A stretch of DNA of 5,963 nt from Burkholderiales bacterium (GTDB lineage Bacteria; Pseudomonadota; Gammaproteobacteria; Burkholderiales; Burkholderiaceae_C): NCBI GenBank assembly GCA_005793295.1, contig SXSX01000094.1:1-5963 (forward strand). The letters are read 5' to 3'. Both the position numbers and the translations under genes were made by a program. The first letter of the stretch is position 1. Each line of letters begins with the position of its first letter. Below the pieces are notes generated by a model, which was not told the DNA's origin, searched no databases, and was given only the letters and a program-made list of their open reading frames with translations. Shown here one piece after another: positions 1 through 5,296 of the stretch.

Positions 1-61
1 AAGCGCTGTTTGACAGCACGCAAGCGATTGCGACGGATACTGCTGAATACCGCAACTTCAT
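1..61 (-). CDS. glpV: Start of secreted protein, probable glycerol ABC transporter binding protein GlpV (partial)
   Basis: Only the first 20 codons are present; the gene continues beyond the left edge. The reading begins MKLRYSAVSV, then AIACVLSNSA. This is a typical Sec signal peptide: Lys2 and Arg4 form a basic n-region, residues 6-16 form a hydrophobic core, and the S-N-S-A stretch is a plausible cleavage region. An ATG preceded by GAGGAG seven bases upstream supports the start. The mature protein is not visible, so the GlpV name rests on position: in glpSTPQV operons the periplasmic solute-binding protein gene follows the permeases and the small membrane gene. In that role it would capture glycerol in the periplasm and deliver it to GlpPQ. 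The signal peptide is seen directly; the identity is inferred from context. Confidence 0.75.
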   Translation of the reverse strand, partial: MKLRYSAVSVAIACVLSNSA

Positions 62-68
62 GATATGT

Positions 69-74
69 CTCCTC
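69..74 (-). promoter_or_regulatory. Ribosome binding site of glpV (GAGGAG)
   Basis: Read on the minus strand, GAGGAG lies seven bases before the ATG at 61-59. It decides the start of the truncated leftmost gene. Its first bases also form part of a possible base-paired stem with 122-128. Confidence 0.75.
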
Positions 75-128
75 AATTGTTAAAAACCCCGACCAACAAA
101 GGCATATACGACTCTAGGGGAAATTGAG
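72..128 (-). promoter_or_regulatory. Possible leader stem covering the glpV ribosome binding site
   Basis: In the minus-strand transcript, CTCAATT (128-122) can pair with AATTGAG (78-72), which overlaps the GAGGAG ribosome binding site. Just inside it, CCCC (120-117) can pair with GGGG (90-87). The result would be an interrupted hairpin of 7 plus 4 base pairs with an inner loop of about 26 bases. It could mask translation initiation of glpV. The repeats are exact, but arms this short arise by chance fairly often, and no known riboswitch is recognised. The rest of the gap between the two genes (62-150) shows no convincing promoter or small gene. Confidence 0.25.
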
Positions 129-142
129 CCGATCCTTACCAA

Positions 143-178
143 GCTTTCACTCATCCTTTGCTGAGGATGAGTGAAAGC
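143..178 (-). repeat. Perfect 15-bp inverted repeat (hairpin) across the stop codon of the DUF2160 gene
   Basis: Bases 143-157 (GCTTTCACTCATCCT) and 164-178 (AGGATGAGTGAAAGC) are exact reverse complements around a six-base loop (158-163). In the minus-strand transcript the 5' arm encodes the last hydrophobic residues of the small membrane protein, and its TGA stop (153-151) sits in the 3' arm. Neither strand has a T-run after the stem, so it is not a standard intrinsic terminator. A transcript-stabilising or processing hairpin between the membrane genes and glpV, or a partial attenuator, fits better. The repeat is seen directly; its role is inferred. Confidence 0.8.
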
Positions 179-459
179 AAAGCCATAGAAATAACAAAAC
201 TAAACCAAATAGAAGGGTCTTCTCCCAAATTGAACCATTGGGCAAAACGCCCGCTCATGCCGACATAAGCCAAGTTCACATACGCCGCACTAAGTAAACC
301 TATAAACAAACGATCGCCCCGGGTAGTTTCAATCGGCAAAAATCCTTTGCGAAGAACAGTTGGCGACTTAATTTCCCACGCGGTCATCCCCGCCAGCATG
401 AGGCCAATGCAACAAAAGAAAACCGTTACCGGCGTTGTCCACGCCATCCACTCAAACAT
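151..459 (-). CDS. Small integral membrane protein, DUF2160 type, of the glycerol ABC transporter operon
   Basis: This 102-residue protein begins MFEWMAWTTP. An upstream in-frame ATG at 519 would overlap glpQ by about 45 bases and add 20 residues without a matching family start. The chosen ATG has GGGGAG (471-466) six bases upstream and lies 13 bases after the glpQ stop. Three hydrophobic segments are visible: about residues 7-27, 49-68 (LFIGLLSAAYVNLAYVGM) and 82-99. Between the first two is a polar conserved-looking loop containing WEIKSPT, RKGFLPIETT and RGDRLF. I recognise this pattern as the DUF2160 family of predicted small integral membrane proteins, which occurs beside glycerol ABC transporters. 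Its molecular function is not known to me. The position between the permeases and the binding protein suggests an accessory or assembly role in the inner membrane. A perfect hairpin covers its last codons. Confidence 0.85.
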   Translation of the reverse strand: MFEWMAWTTPVTVFFCCIGLMLAGMTAWEIKSPTVLRKGFLPIETTRGDRLFIGLLSAAYVNLAYVGMSGRFAQWFNLGEDPSIWFSFVISMALLSLILSKG

Positions 460-465
460 AAGCAA

Positions 466-471
466 CTCCCC
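466..471 (-). promoter_or_regulatory. Ribosome binding site of the DUF2160 gene (GGGGAG)
   Basis: GGGGAG on the minus strand ends six bases before the ATG at 459-457. It favours this start over the longer reading from 519. It begins just after the glpQ stop codon (475-473), so re-initiation or coupled translation is likely. Confidence 0.6.
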
Positions 472-472
472 G

Positions 473-1285
473 TTAAACACGACCCATCGCAAACCCTTTA
501 GCGATGTAGTTACGAACAAACCAAATCACAATGGCACCTGGAACAATGGTCAGAACCCCAGCCGCCGCTAAAGTGGCCCAATCCATCCCGGCAGCAGAAA
601 CCGTGCGCGTCATGGTGGCCGCAATGGGTTTAGCATTCACGCTTGTAAGCGTTCGCGCCAACAGCAATTCAACCCAGCTGAACATGAAGCAGAAAAATGC
701 TGCCACGCCCACCCCCGCTTTAATCAAAGGAATGAAGATACGGATGAAAAAACGGGGAAAGGTGTATCCATCGATGTAGGCCGTTTCATCGATCTCGCGT
801 GGGATACCGCTCATAAAACCTTCCAAAATCCACACCGCCAATGGCACGTTAAACAAAAGGTGCGCTAGTGCCACCGCAATATGCGTATCCATCAACCCGA
901 CCGATGTGTAAAGCTGAAAGAATGGCAGCAAAAACACCGCAGGCGGCGTCATACGGTTGGTCAATAGCCAAAAAAATACATGTTTATCACCCAGAAAGCT
1001 GTAGCGCGAAAACGCATAGGCCGCTGGCAACGCCACGCATAGCGAGATCACCGTGTTGATACCCACGTAAATCAAACTGTTGATGTAACCCGAATACCAA
1101 GCAACATCGCTAAGGATGGTTTTGTAGTTATCCCAGGTAAAGTGGTTGGGAAGCAAACTAAATCCAGCGACGATTTCATTGTTGGTCTTGAAAGACATGT
1201 TGATCATCCAGTAGATGGGCAACAACGCAAACACCACATACGCCAGCATGAATAGCGAGCGTTTTTGAAATTTTGGTTTATGCAT
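473..1285 (-). CDS. glpQ: Glycerol ABC transporter permease, MalG-type
   Basis: This is a 270-residue inner-membrane subunit of a MalFG-type importer. It starts MHKPKFQKRS, a basic cytoplasmic tail, followed by a first membrane span at about residues 11-31. Further hydrophobic segments lie near 65-92, 103-125, 134-158, 181-207 and 238-257. The EAA loop that docks on an ATPase is clear at about 167-186 (E167-T-A, D172-G173, then I-P near 185-186). Length and layout match the MalG/UgpE class. The name glpQ follows the Rhizobium glycerol transporter; it is unrelated to the glycerophosphodiesterase also called GlpQ. The start codon lies inside the end of glpP (8-base overlap) and has a near-perfect ribosome binding site. 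With GlpP it should form the transmembrane channel for glycerol. Sugar-ABC membership is certain; substrate is inferred from the neighbours glpR and glpK. Confidence 0.9.
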   Translation of the reverse strand: MHKPKFQKRSLFMLAYVVFALLPIYWMINMSFKTNNEIVAGFSLLPNHFTWDNYKTILSDVAWYSGYINSLIYVGINTVISLCVALPAAYAFSRYSFLGDKHVFFWLLTNRMTPPAVFLLPFFQLYTSVGLMDTHIAVALAHLLFNVPLAVWILEGFMSGIPREIDETAYIDGYTFPRFFIRIFIPLIKAGVGVAAFFCFMFSWVELLLARTLTSVNAKPIAATMTRTVSAAGMDWATLAAAGVLTIVPGAIVIWFVRNYIAKGFAMGRV

Positions 1286-2171
1286 GGCCCACCTCCTTGG
1301 TCTGGGTTCCCACGCGCTGCATCCAGTTGTACAAAATGAAACACATGAGCAAGATGATCAAGAAGTAAATCAAGGAAAACGCCGCCGCGGGGCCGAGGTC
1401 AAATTGACCCACCGCCTTTTGCGTCAGGAACTGCGATAAAAAGGTCGTGGAGTTTCCTGGCCCGCCACCCGTCAGCACGAAGGGTTCGGTGTAAATCATG
1501 AAACTATCCATAAAGCGTAGTAATACTGCAATCATCAGTACGCCCCGCATTTTTGGCAGCTGCACATAGCGAAACACATCGAGCTTGCTCGCGCCATCAA
1601 TGCTTGCGGCTTGGTAGTACGCATCAGGTATAGACCGTAACCCTGCGTAGCCCAACAACGCCACCAGCGGCGTCCAGTGCCAAACATCCATCAACAAAAC
1701 CGTAAGCCATGCGTGCAATGCGTTACCGGTGTAGCTGTATTCAATCCCCATGCCTTGCAATGCGGCGCCCATCAGACCAATATCGGTGCGCCCAAAAATT
1801 TGCCAGATGGTTCCCACCACATTCCAAGGAATCAGCAAAGACAGCGAAACGACAACCAGGGCAAGAGAAGACTTCCATCCTTGGGATGGCATCGACAAGG
1901 CCAACAAAATTCCCAACGGAATTTCTAACGCTAAAACCGCAAACGAAAATTTAAGCTGCCTCCATAGCGCTCCATGCAATTCCTCGTCACGCATGATGGC
2001 GGCAAACCATTCTGTGCCTACAAAAACTCTGCGCTCAGGAGAAATGATGTCTTGTACCGAGTAATTGACCACCGTCATCAAGGGCAAGATCGCCGAAAAA
2101 GCGACACACACCAACACCGGAAGAATCAAAAACCAGGCTTTTTGGTTCACGGGCTTGTTGCTGGCGCTCAT
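1278..2171 (-). CDS. glpP: Glycerol ABC transporter permease, MalF/UgpA-type
   Basis: A 297-residue inner-membrane permease beginning MSASNKPVNQ. Hydrophobic spans are visible at about residues 12-37, 74-94, 103-125, 151-175, 208-227 and 262-284. The EAA loop lies at about 187-206 (Q-A-A at 187-189, D192-G193, L205-P206). The segment 231-247 (FVLTGGGPGNSTTFLSQ) is the conserved stretch seen in sugar permeases of this class. It pairs with GlpQ to form the heterodimeric channel. The start is set by an ATGA overlap with the glpT stop codon (2168-2171) plus a GAGGAAA site seven bases upstream. The glycerol substrate is inferred from the operon, since permease sequences alone do not distinguish it from sn-glycerol-3-phosphate or other carbohydrate systems. 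Confidence 0.9.
   Translation of the reverse strand: MSASNKPVNQKAWFLILPVLVCVAFSAILPLMTVVNYSVQDIISPERRVFVGTEWFAAIMRDEELHGALWRQLKFSFAVLALEIPLGILLALSMPSQGWKSSLALVVVSLSLLIPWNVVGTIWQIFGRTDIGLMGAALQGMGIEYSYTGNALHAWLTVLLMDVWHWTPLVALLGYAGLRSIPDAYYQAASIDGASKLDVFRYVQLPKMRGVLMIAVLLRFMDSFMIYTEPFVLTGGGPGNSTTFLSQFLTQKAVGQFDLGPAAAFSLIYFLIILLMCFILYNWMQRVGTQTKEVGHA
1291..1298 (-). promoter_or_regulatory. Strong ribosome binding site of glpQ (AAGGAGGT) within glpP
   Basis: AAGGAGGT, close to the full anti-16S complement, lies five bases before the glpQ ATG and inside the last codons of glpP. It supports independent as well as coupled initiation of the second permease. Confidence 0.8.
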
Positions 2172-3247
2172 TGAACAATTTCCTCATTTTTATAGAAGCA
2201 GGTTTTGTCTCCCATCACCTGAAGCCACACCTGTTCACCGACTGAAAAGGGGACGGCCGTACTTTGCAATCGCACTTTGAACGCATGGCCTGAAATCGTC
2301 GCACTGACAATGAGATGGGTACCGACGTCTCGGATTTGACTCACTGTCATCGGCAAAGCTCCGGGCGTTTGTGGCGCCACAAGCTGGACATATTCCGGGC
2401 GTATTCCTAAAGTAATGTCGCCCGCCGGCAATGGGAGTCCTGCAAAAGGAAGCCCTACATTCAAGCCACAAAGATGTACGCCGCTGTCATCCACCTGCCC
2501 TGGTAAGAAGTTCATTCCGGGTGAGCCAATGAAGTGGCCTACAAAAGTGTGGCTTGGCCGCTCAAACAAATCAGCCGCAGCACCCATTTGTACCGCTCGC
2601 CCACGCGTCATTACCACCACTTGCTGCGCGAAGGTCAATGCCTCCACTTGGTCGTGGGTGACGTAAATCAAAGTGAGTTTGAGCTCCCGGTGAATTTGTT
2701 TGAGTTTGCGGCGCAACTGCCATTTCAGATGCGGATCAATCACGGTCAAGGGTTCATCGAATAAAACCGCGGACACATCGGGGCGAACCAGCCCACGCCC
2801 CAAGGATATTTTTTGTTTCTCGTCGGCAGAAAGTCCTGAAGCTCGCTGGTTGAGCTGTCCGCTCATTTCTAGCATCTCTGCGATTTCTCCGACCCGTTTT
2901 TTGATTTGGTCAGGCGCGACCTTGCGATTTCTTAAAGGAAAACCCAAATTTTCGGCAACTGTCATGGTGTCGTAGATGACCGGAAACTGAAACACTTGGG
3001 CAATATTGCGTTGCTGTGGCGTATCGGATGTCACGTCGTTGCCATCAAAGCGAACTTTTCCTTGCGAAGGCATAAGCAGCCCCGACATGATGTTAAGCAT
3101 GGTGGTTTTTCCACATCCCGACGGACCGAGCAATGCGTAGGCTCCGCCATCCTCAAACGTCATTTTCAGCGGCAAAAGCGCGTAGTCCGAGTCCGTCTGG
3201 GGATTAGGGCGGTAGGCGTGCGCCAGATCAAGTTCTATGCGGGCCAT
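2168..3247 (-). CDS. glpT: Glycerol ABC transporter ATPase with degenerate signature motif
   Basis: This is a 359-residue cytoplasmic ATPase of the MalK/UgpC class, starting MARIELDLAH. The start lies one base after the glpS stop and has AAGGAG nine bases upstream; a longer in-frame reading from 3307 would run back into glpS. Visible motifs are Walker A GPSGCGKTT (41-49), Q-loop Gln87, Walker B LFDEP with Asp164 and Glu165, D-loop Asp171, and H-switch His198 in YVTHDQ. The ABC signature is abnormal: LSADEKQKISLGRG (139-152) replaces LSGGQ. I recall this substitution as typical of the GlpT branch, so it is probably not a mutation. After about residue 225 comes a MalK-like C-terminal regulatory (TOBE) domain beginning near the SPGMNFLPG segment. 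This is not the E. coli glycerol-3-phosphate antiporter also named GlpT. It most likely forms a heterodimer with GlpS under the permeases. Confidence 0.9.
   Translation of the reverse strand: MARIELDLAHAYRPNPQTDSDYALLPLKMTFEDGGAYALLGPSGCGKTTMLNIMSGLLMPSQGKVRFDGNDVTSDTPQQRNIAQVFQFPVIYDTMTVAENLGFPLRNRKVAPDQIKKRVGEIAEMLEMSGQLNQRASGLSADEKQKISLGRGLVRPDVSAVLFDEPLTVIDPHLKWQLRRKLKQIHRELKLTLIYVTHDQVEALTFAQQVVVMTRGRAVQMGAAADLFERPSHTFVGHFIGSPGMNFLPGQVDDSGVHLCGLNVGLPFAGLPLPAGDITLGIRPEYVQLVAPQTPGALPMTVSQIRDVGTHLIVSATISGHAFKVRLQSTAVPFSVGEQVWLQVMGDKTCFYKNEEIVQ
2179..2185 (-). promoter_or_regulatory. Ribosome binding site of glpP (GAGGAAA)
   Basis: GAGGAAA lies within the last codons of glpT, seven bases before the glpP ATG. 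Together with the four-base ATGA overlap it points to translational coupling of ATPase and permease. Confidence 0.65.
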
Positions 3248-3248
3248 C

Positions 3249-4322
3249 TCAACGCACTCCTTCGCGACCAGGAGAGAGTAGCAGCATCTCGCTCGCATCA
3301 AACACATACAACTGGCGCGGATGAAAGTAAGCCGTCACATGGGTTCCGAGCTCAAAGTAATGCACCCCGGTGAGTTGCGCCACCATGCCGCCCAAGGGCG
3401 TATCCAAATGAACAAAAGTATCGGAGCCCGATATTTCTGCCAGCTCAACCGAGCCTATTACGGCAATATCACCTTCTTGGGGCTTGACCCGCAAGGCGCT
3501 AGACCGAATTCCCACTGTCAACGCGGTGTCCTCTTGCGCTGGCAAATCGAGCGCGGCAAAAAATACGGGTGAAAGTTGGACGCCGCCGGTGACCGCTTTG
3601 GCTGGCAATAAATTCATAGGCGGGTCGCTAAAAGCCTTGGCTACGCGAACCGAACTCGGCTGATGAAATACTTCGGCCGTGGGGCCGTATTGCAACAATT
3701 TGCCTGCATCCATGACCGCCGTATAGCCACCCAGTAAAAGCGCCTCGCCAGGTTCAGTGGTGGCGTACACCACCGTCGAATTTCCCAACGCAAAGAGCGC
3801 CGTCAATTCATCACGTAACTCTTCTCTTAATTTGTAATCTAAATTTACCAACGGTTCGTCGAGCAACATCAAGGGCGCACCTTTTGCCAACGCCCGGGCG
3901 AGGGCCACCCGTTGTTGCTGACCACCCGAAAGTTCGGCAGGCAAGCGGTTTAAGAACATATCTATATGCAGTTTTTCAGCCAACTCCGTGACGCGCTGCT
4001 TGTAATCGGGCTCGCCTCGCAGCTTTAATGGAGAGGCAATATTGTCAAAAACCGTCATCGATGGGTAGTTGATAAATTGCTGGTAGACCATCGACACATT
4101 GCGTTCCCGCACAGGAACGCCAGCCACATTCACACCGTCAATCAGTACTTGGCCTGTACTGGGAACATCCAAGCCCGCCATGATCCGCATCAGACTGGTT
4201 TTGCCTGCCTGCGTCGCGCCCAGCAGAACCGTGACCGCGCCAGGGCGCAGCTCCATATCTAAGGGATAAAGCCAGGGTTGTGCCCCTACTTTTTTACTGA
4301 TCCCTGCAAGTTTTAACTCCAT
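3249..4322 (-). CDS. glpS: Glycerol ABC transporter ATPase lacking the H-switch histidine
   Basis: A 357-residue cytoplasmic ATPase and first gene of the leftward operon, starting MELKLAGISK. The alternative ATG at 4358 adds 12 residues unlike the family and reaches into the operator region; the chosen one has AAGGCG just upstream. Motifs seen: Walker A GATQAGKTS (35-43), Q-loop Gln81, a canonical signature LSGGQ (131-135) followed by QQRVALARAL, Walker B LMLLDEP with Asp155 and Glu156, and D-loop Asp162. The H-switch position is Thr189 in YATTEPGEA, where MalK-type proteins have YVTHDQ. A C-terminal MalK-like domain follows from about residue 225 (DPPMNLLPAK). It complements GlpT, which keeps the histidine but has lost LSGGQ, so the two should act as an obligate heterodimer. 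The family assignment is firm; the catalytic consequence is inferred. Confidence 0.9.
   Translation of the reverse strand: MELKLAGISKKVGAQPWLYPLDMELRPGAVTVLLGATQAGKTSLMRIMAGLDVPSTGQVLIDGVNVAGVPVRERNVSMVYQQFINYPSMTVFDNIASPLKLRGEPDYKQRVTELAEKLHIDMFLNRLPAELSGGQQQRVALARALAKGAPLMLLDEPLVNLDYKLREELRDELTALFALGNSTVVYATTEPGEALLLGGYTAVMDAGKLLQYGPTAEVFHQPSSVRVAKAFSDPPMNLLPAKAVTGGVQLSPVFFAALDLPAQEDTALTVGIRSSALRVKPQEGDIAVIGSVELAEISGSDTFVHLDTPLGGMVAQLTGVHYFELGTHVTAYFHPRQLYVFDASEMLLLSPGREGVR
3257..3262 (-). promoter_or_regulatory. Ribosome binding site of glpT (AAGGAG)
   Basis: AAGGAG lies nine bases before the glpT ATG at 3247-3245 and inside the last codons of glpS. It decides against the 20-residue longer reading that begins inside glpS. 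Confidence 0.7.
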
Positions 4323-4359
4323 CACTTCGCCTTGGTTAGCTGCACCTCTACTGTGCAAA

Positions 4360-4379
4360 TATGTTCGCTTGTGAGAATT
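4360..4379. promoter_or_regulatory. Putative GlpR operator 1 in the divergent control region
   Basis: TATGTTCGCT followed by TGTGAGAATT. Against the E. coli GlpR operator half-site as I recall it (WATKYTCGWW and its reverse complement), the left half agrees at 9 of 10 positions and the right half at 8 of 10. The recognition helix of this GlpR (TLQTVRRDVQ) closely resembles that of E. coli GlpR (SPQTIRRDLN), so a TTCG-containing site is expected. It lies 38 bases before the glpS start and overlaps a possible glpR promoter. Confidence 0.55.
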
Positions 4380-4397
4380 ATTGTTCGTAATTATTCT
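4369..4397 (+). promoter_or_regulatory. Candidate sigma-70 promoter for glpR-glpK
   Basis: TTGTGA (4369-4374) and TATTCT (4392-4397) are separated by 17 bases and each matches the -35 and -10 consensus at four of six positions. Both elements fall inside the putative GlpR sites, which would explain repression. No equally good promoter was found for the leftward glpS operon; AT-rich hexamers such as AATAAT at 4395-4390 and 4382-4377 on the minus strand lack a matching -35 element. Confidence 0.3.
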
Positions 4398-4399
4398 TT
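4380..4399. promoter_or_regulatory. Putative GlpR operator 2, abutting operator 1
   Basis: ATTGTTCGTA followed by ATTATTCTTT. The left half fits the recalled half-site at 9 of 10 positions, the right half at only 5 of 10. The shared core TGTTCG is exactly 20 bases from that of the neighbouring site, about two helical turns, which suits cooperative binding on one DNA face. Bases 4374-4397 also form an imperfect palindrome (8 of 10 pairs around a central TTCG). Confidence 0.45.
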
Positions 4400-4431
4400 T
4401 TATCTAAGTATTTACCCTAAAAATATTCCTT

Positions 4432-4451
4432 TCTTTTCGATTTACAGTTAG
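4432..4451. promoter_or_regulatory. Weak third GlpR-like half-site
   Basis: TCTTTTCGAT agrees with the recalled GlpR half-site at 9 of 10 positions, but the second half (TTACAGTTAG) matches at only 4. It lies between the other two sites and glpR, where a bound repressor could control autoregulation. The region is AT-rich, so chance similarity is a real possibility. Confidence 0.25.
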
Positions 4452-4486
4452 GTAAGGCCTTTAATCCAACAGAGAACCGCTGCTCC

Positions 4487-5254
4487 ATGAACCCGAATCC
4501 CCGCCAAATGACCCTCCTGAGCGTGGTGCAAGCCCAAGGCTCTGTCACTGTGGAGGTGTTAGCAGACAAGCTCGGCGTCACCCTGCAAACGGTTCGCCGC
4601 GATGTGCAGCGCTTGGCCGATGAAGGGCTTCTTACACGATTCCATGGTGGGGTCCGCGTCCCCAGTTCAACAGTCGAAAACATTGCTTACCGGCAACGCG
4701 AGATCTTGAATGCGGTTGGCAAAGCCCGGATAGCAAAAGCGGTTGCGGCGGCTGTTCCCAACGGCTGCTCATTGATACTCAACATTGGAACGACCACCGA
4801 GGCCATTGCGCGGGAACTGTTGCAGCACACCGGCTTACGGGTGATTACGAATAATTTGAATGTGGCTGCGACTTTGAGCGCCAACCCCAACGCAGAAGTG
4901 ATTGTGGTCGGTGGCGTAGTGCGCGGGCGCGATCAAGGCATTGTGGGGGAGGCCGCCGTTGACTTTATTCGCCAGTTCAAGGTGGATATTGGGCTGATTG
5001 GGATTTCTGCGATTGAGGCCGATGGCTCACTCCGCGATTTTGACTACCGAGAAGTCAAAGTGTCGCAAACGATTATTTCGCATGCCCGCGAAGTCTGGGT
5101 TGCCGCCGACAGCAGCAAGTTCAAACGCCCCGCCATGGTCGAAGTGGCACAACTCTCTCAAATTGACCGCTTATTTTCCGACGCCCTTCCGCCCGAGCCC
5201 TTTATGGATTTGCTCGATGAGGCACAAGTGCGTTTTGAGTTGGCCGCGCCTTAG
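4487..5254 (+). CDS. glpR: Glycerol-3-phosphate regulon repressor GlpR (DeoR family)
   Basis: A 255-residue transcription factor that aligns along its length with E. coli GlpR. The N-terminal winged helix-turn-helix occupies about residues 1-57, with recognition helix TLQTVRRDVQRL (32-43) and the wing FHGGVRVPSS. The DeoR sensor domain follows: NIGTTTEAIA (99-108), TNNLNVAATL (121-130), VVGGVVRGRDQGIVGEA (140-156), and FDYREVKVS (185-193). These are the elements that bind the inducer, here expected to be glycerol-3-phosphate. The ATG aligns with the E. coli start; its ribosome binding site is weak (GAGA, 11 bases upstream). It is divergent from glpS and 38 bases upstream of glpK with no terminator between, so glpR and glpK are probably cotranscribed. 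It likely represses both units and itself. The family and regulon are firm; the operator sites are predictions. Confidence 0.95.
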   Translation: MNPNPRQMTLLSVVQAQGSVTVEVLADKLGVTLQTVRRDVQRLADEGLLTRFHGGVRVPSSTVENIAYRQREILNAVGKARIAKAVAAAVPNGCSLILNIGTTTEAIARELLQHTGLRVITNNLNVAATLSANPNAEVIVVGGVVRGRDQGIVGEAAVDFIRQFKVDIGLIGISAIEADGSLRDFDYREVKVSQTIISHAREVWVAADSSKFKRPAMVEVAQLSQIDRLFSDALPPEPFMDLLDEAQVRFELAAP

Positions 5255-5287
5255 GCGTATTCTTCGCACTCTCAAAGCTGTTTTTCA

Positions 5288-5296
5288 ATGCTATGA
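5288..5296 (+). other. Two-codon mini-reading frame overlapping the glpK start
   Basis: ATG-CTA-TGA sits directly before glpK, and its stop overlaps the glpK ATG (5293-5295). No clear Shine-Dalgarno sequence precedes either start; the upstream stretch is pyrimidine-rich (CTGTTTTTCA). It could be chance, or it could tune glpK initiation. Nothing else is seen in the 38-base gap after glpR. Confidence 0.2.

Noticed and set aside
143..178. Hairpin as an intrinsic terminator on either strand
   Set aside because: The stem is strong but no run of T follows it on the plus or the minus strand, and glpV continues the operon beyond it.
3248..3307. Longer glpT start at 3307, and similarly glpS at 4358 and the DUF2160 gene at 519
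   Set aside because: Each extension runs into the upstream gene or operator region and does not resemble the family N-terminus, whereas the internal ATGs have Shine-Dalgarno sites at good spacing.
4370..4387. CRP-type site starting TGTGA
   Set aside because: TGTGA is present, but the partner half (TCACA at the right spacing) is absent; the sequence reads TTGTT there.
4417..4683. Minus-strand 88-codon frame across the start of glpR
   Set aside because: It is antisense to the conserved helix-turn-helix of glpR, has no recognisable domain and is rich in Arg/Ser/Thr as expected for a shadow frame.
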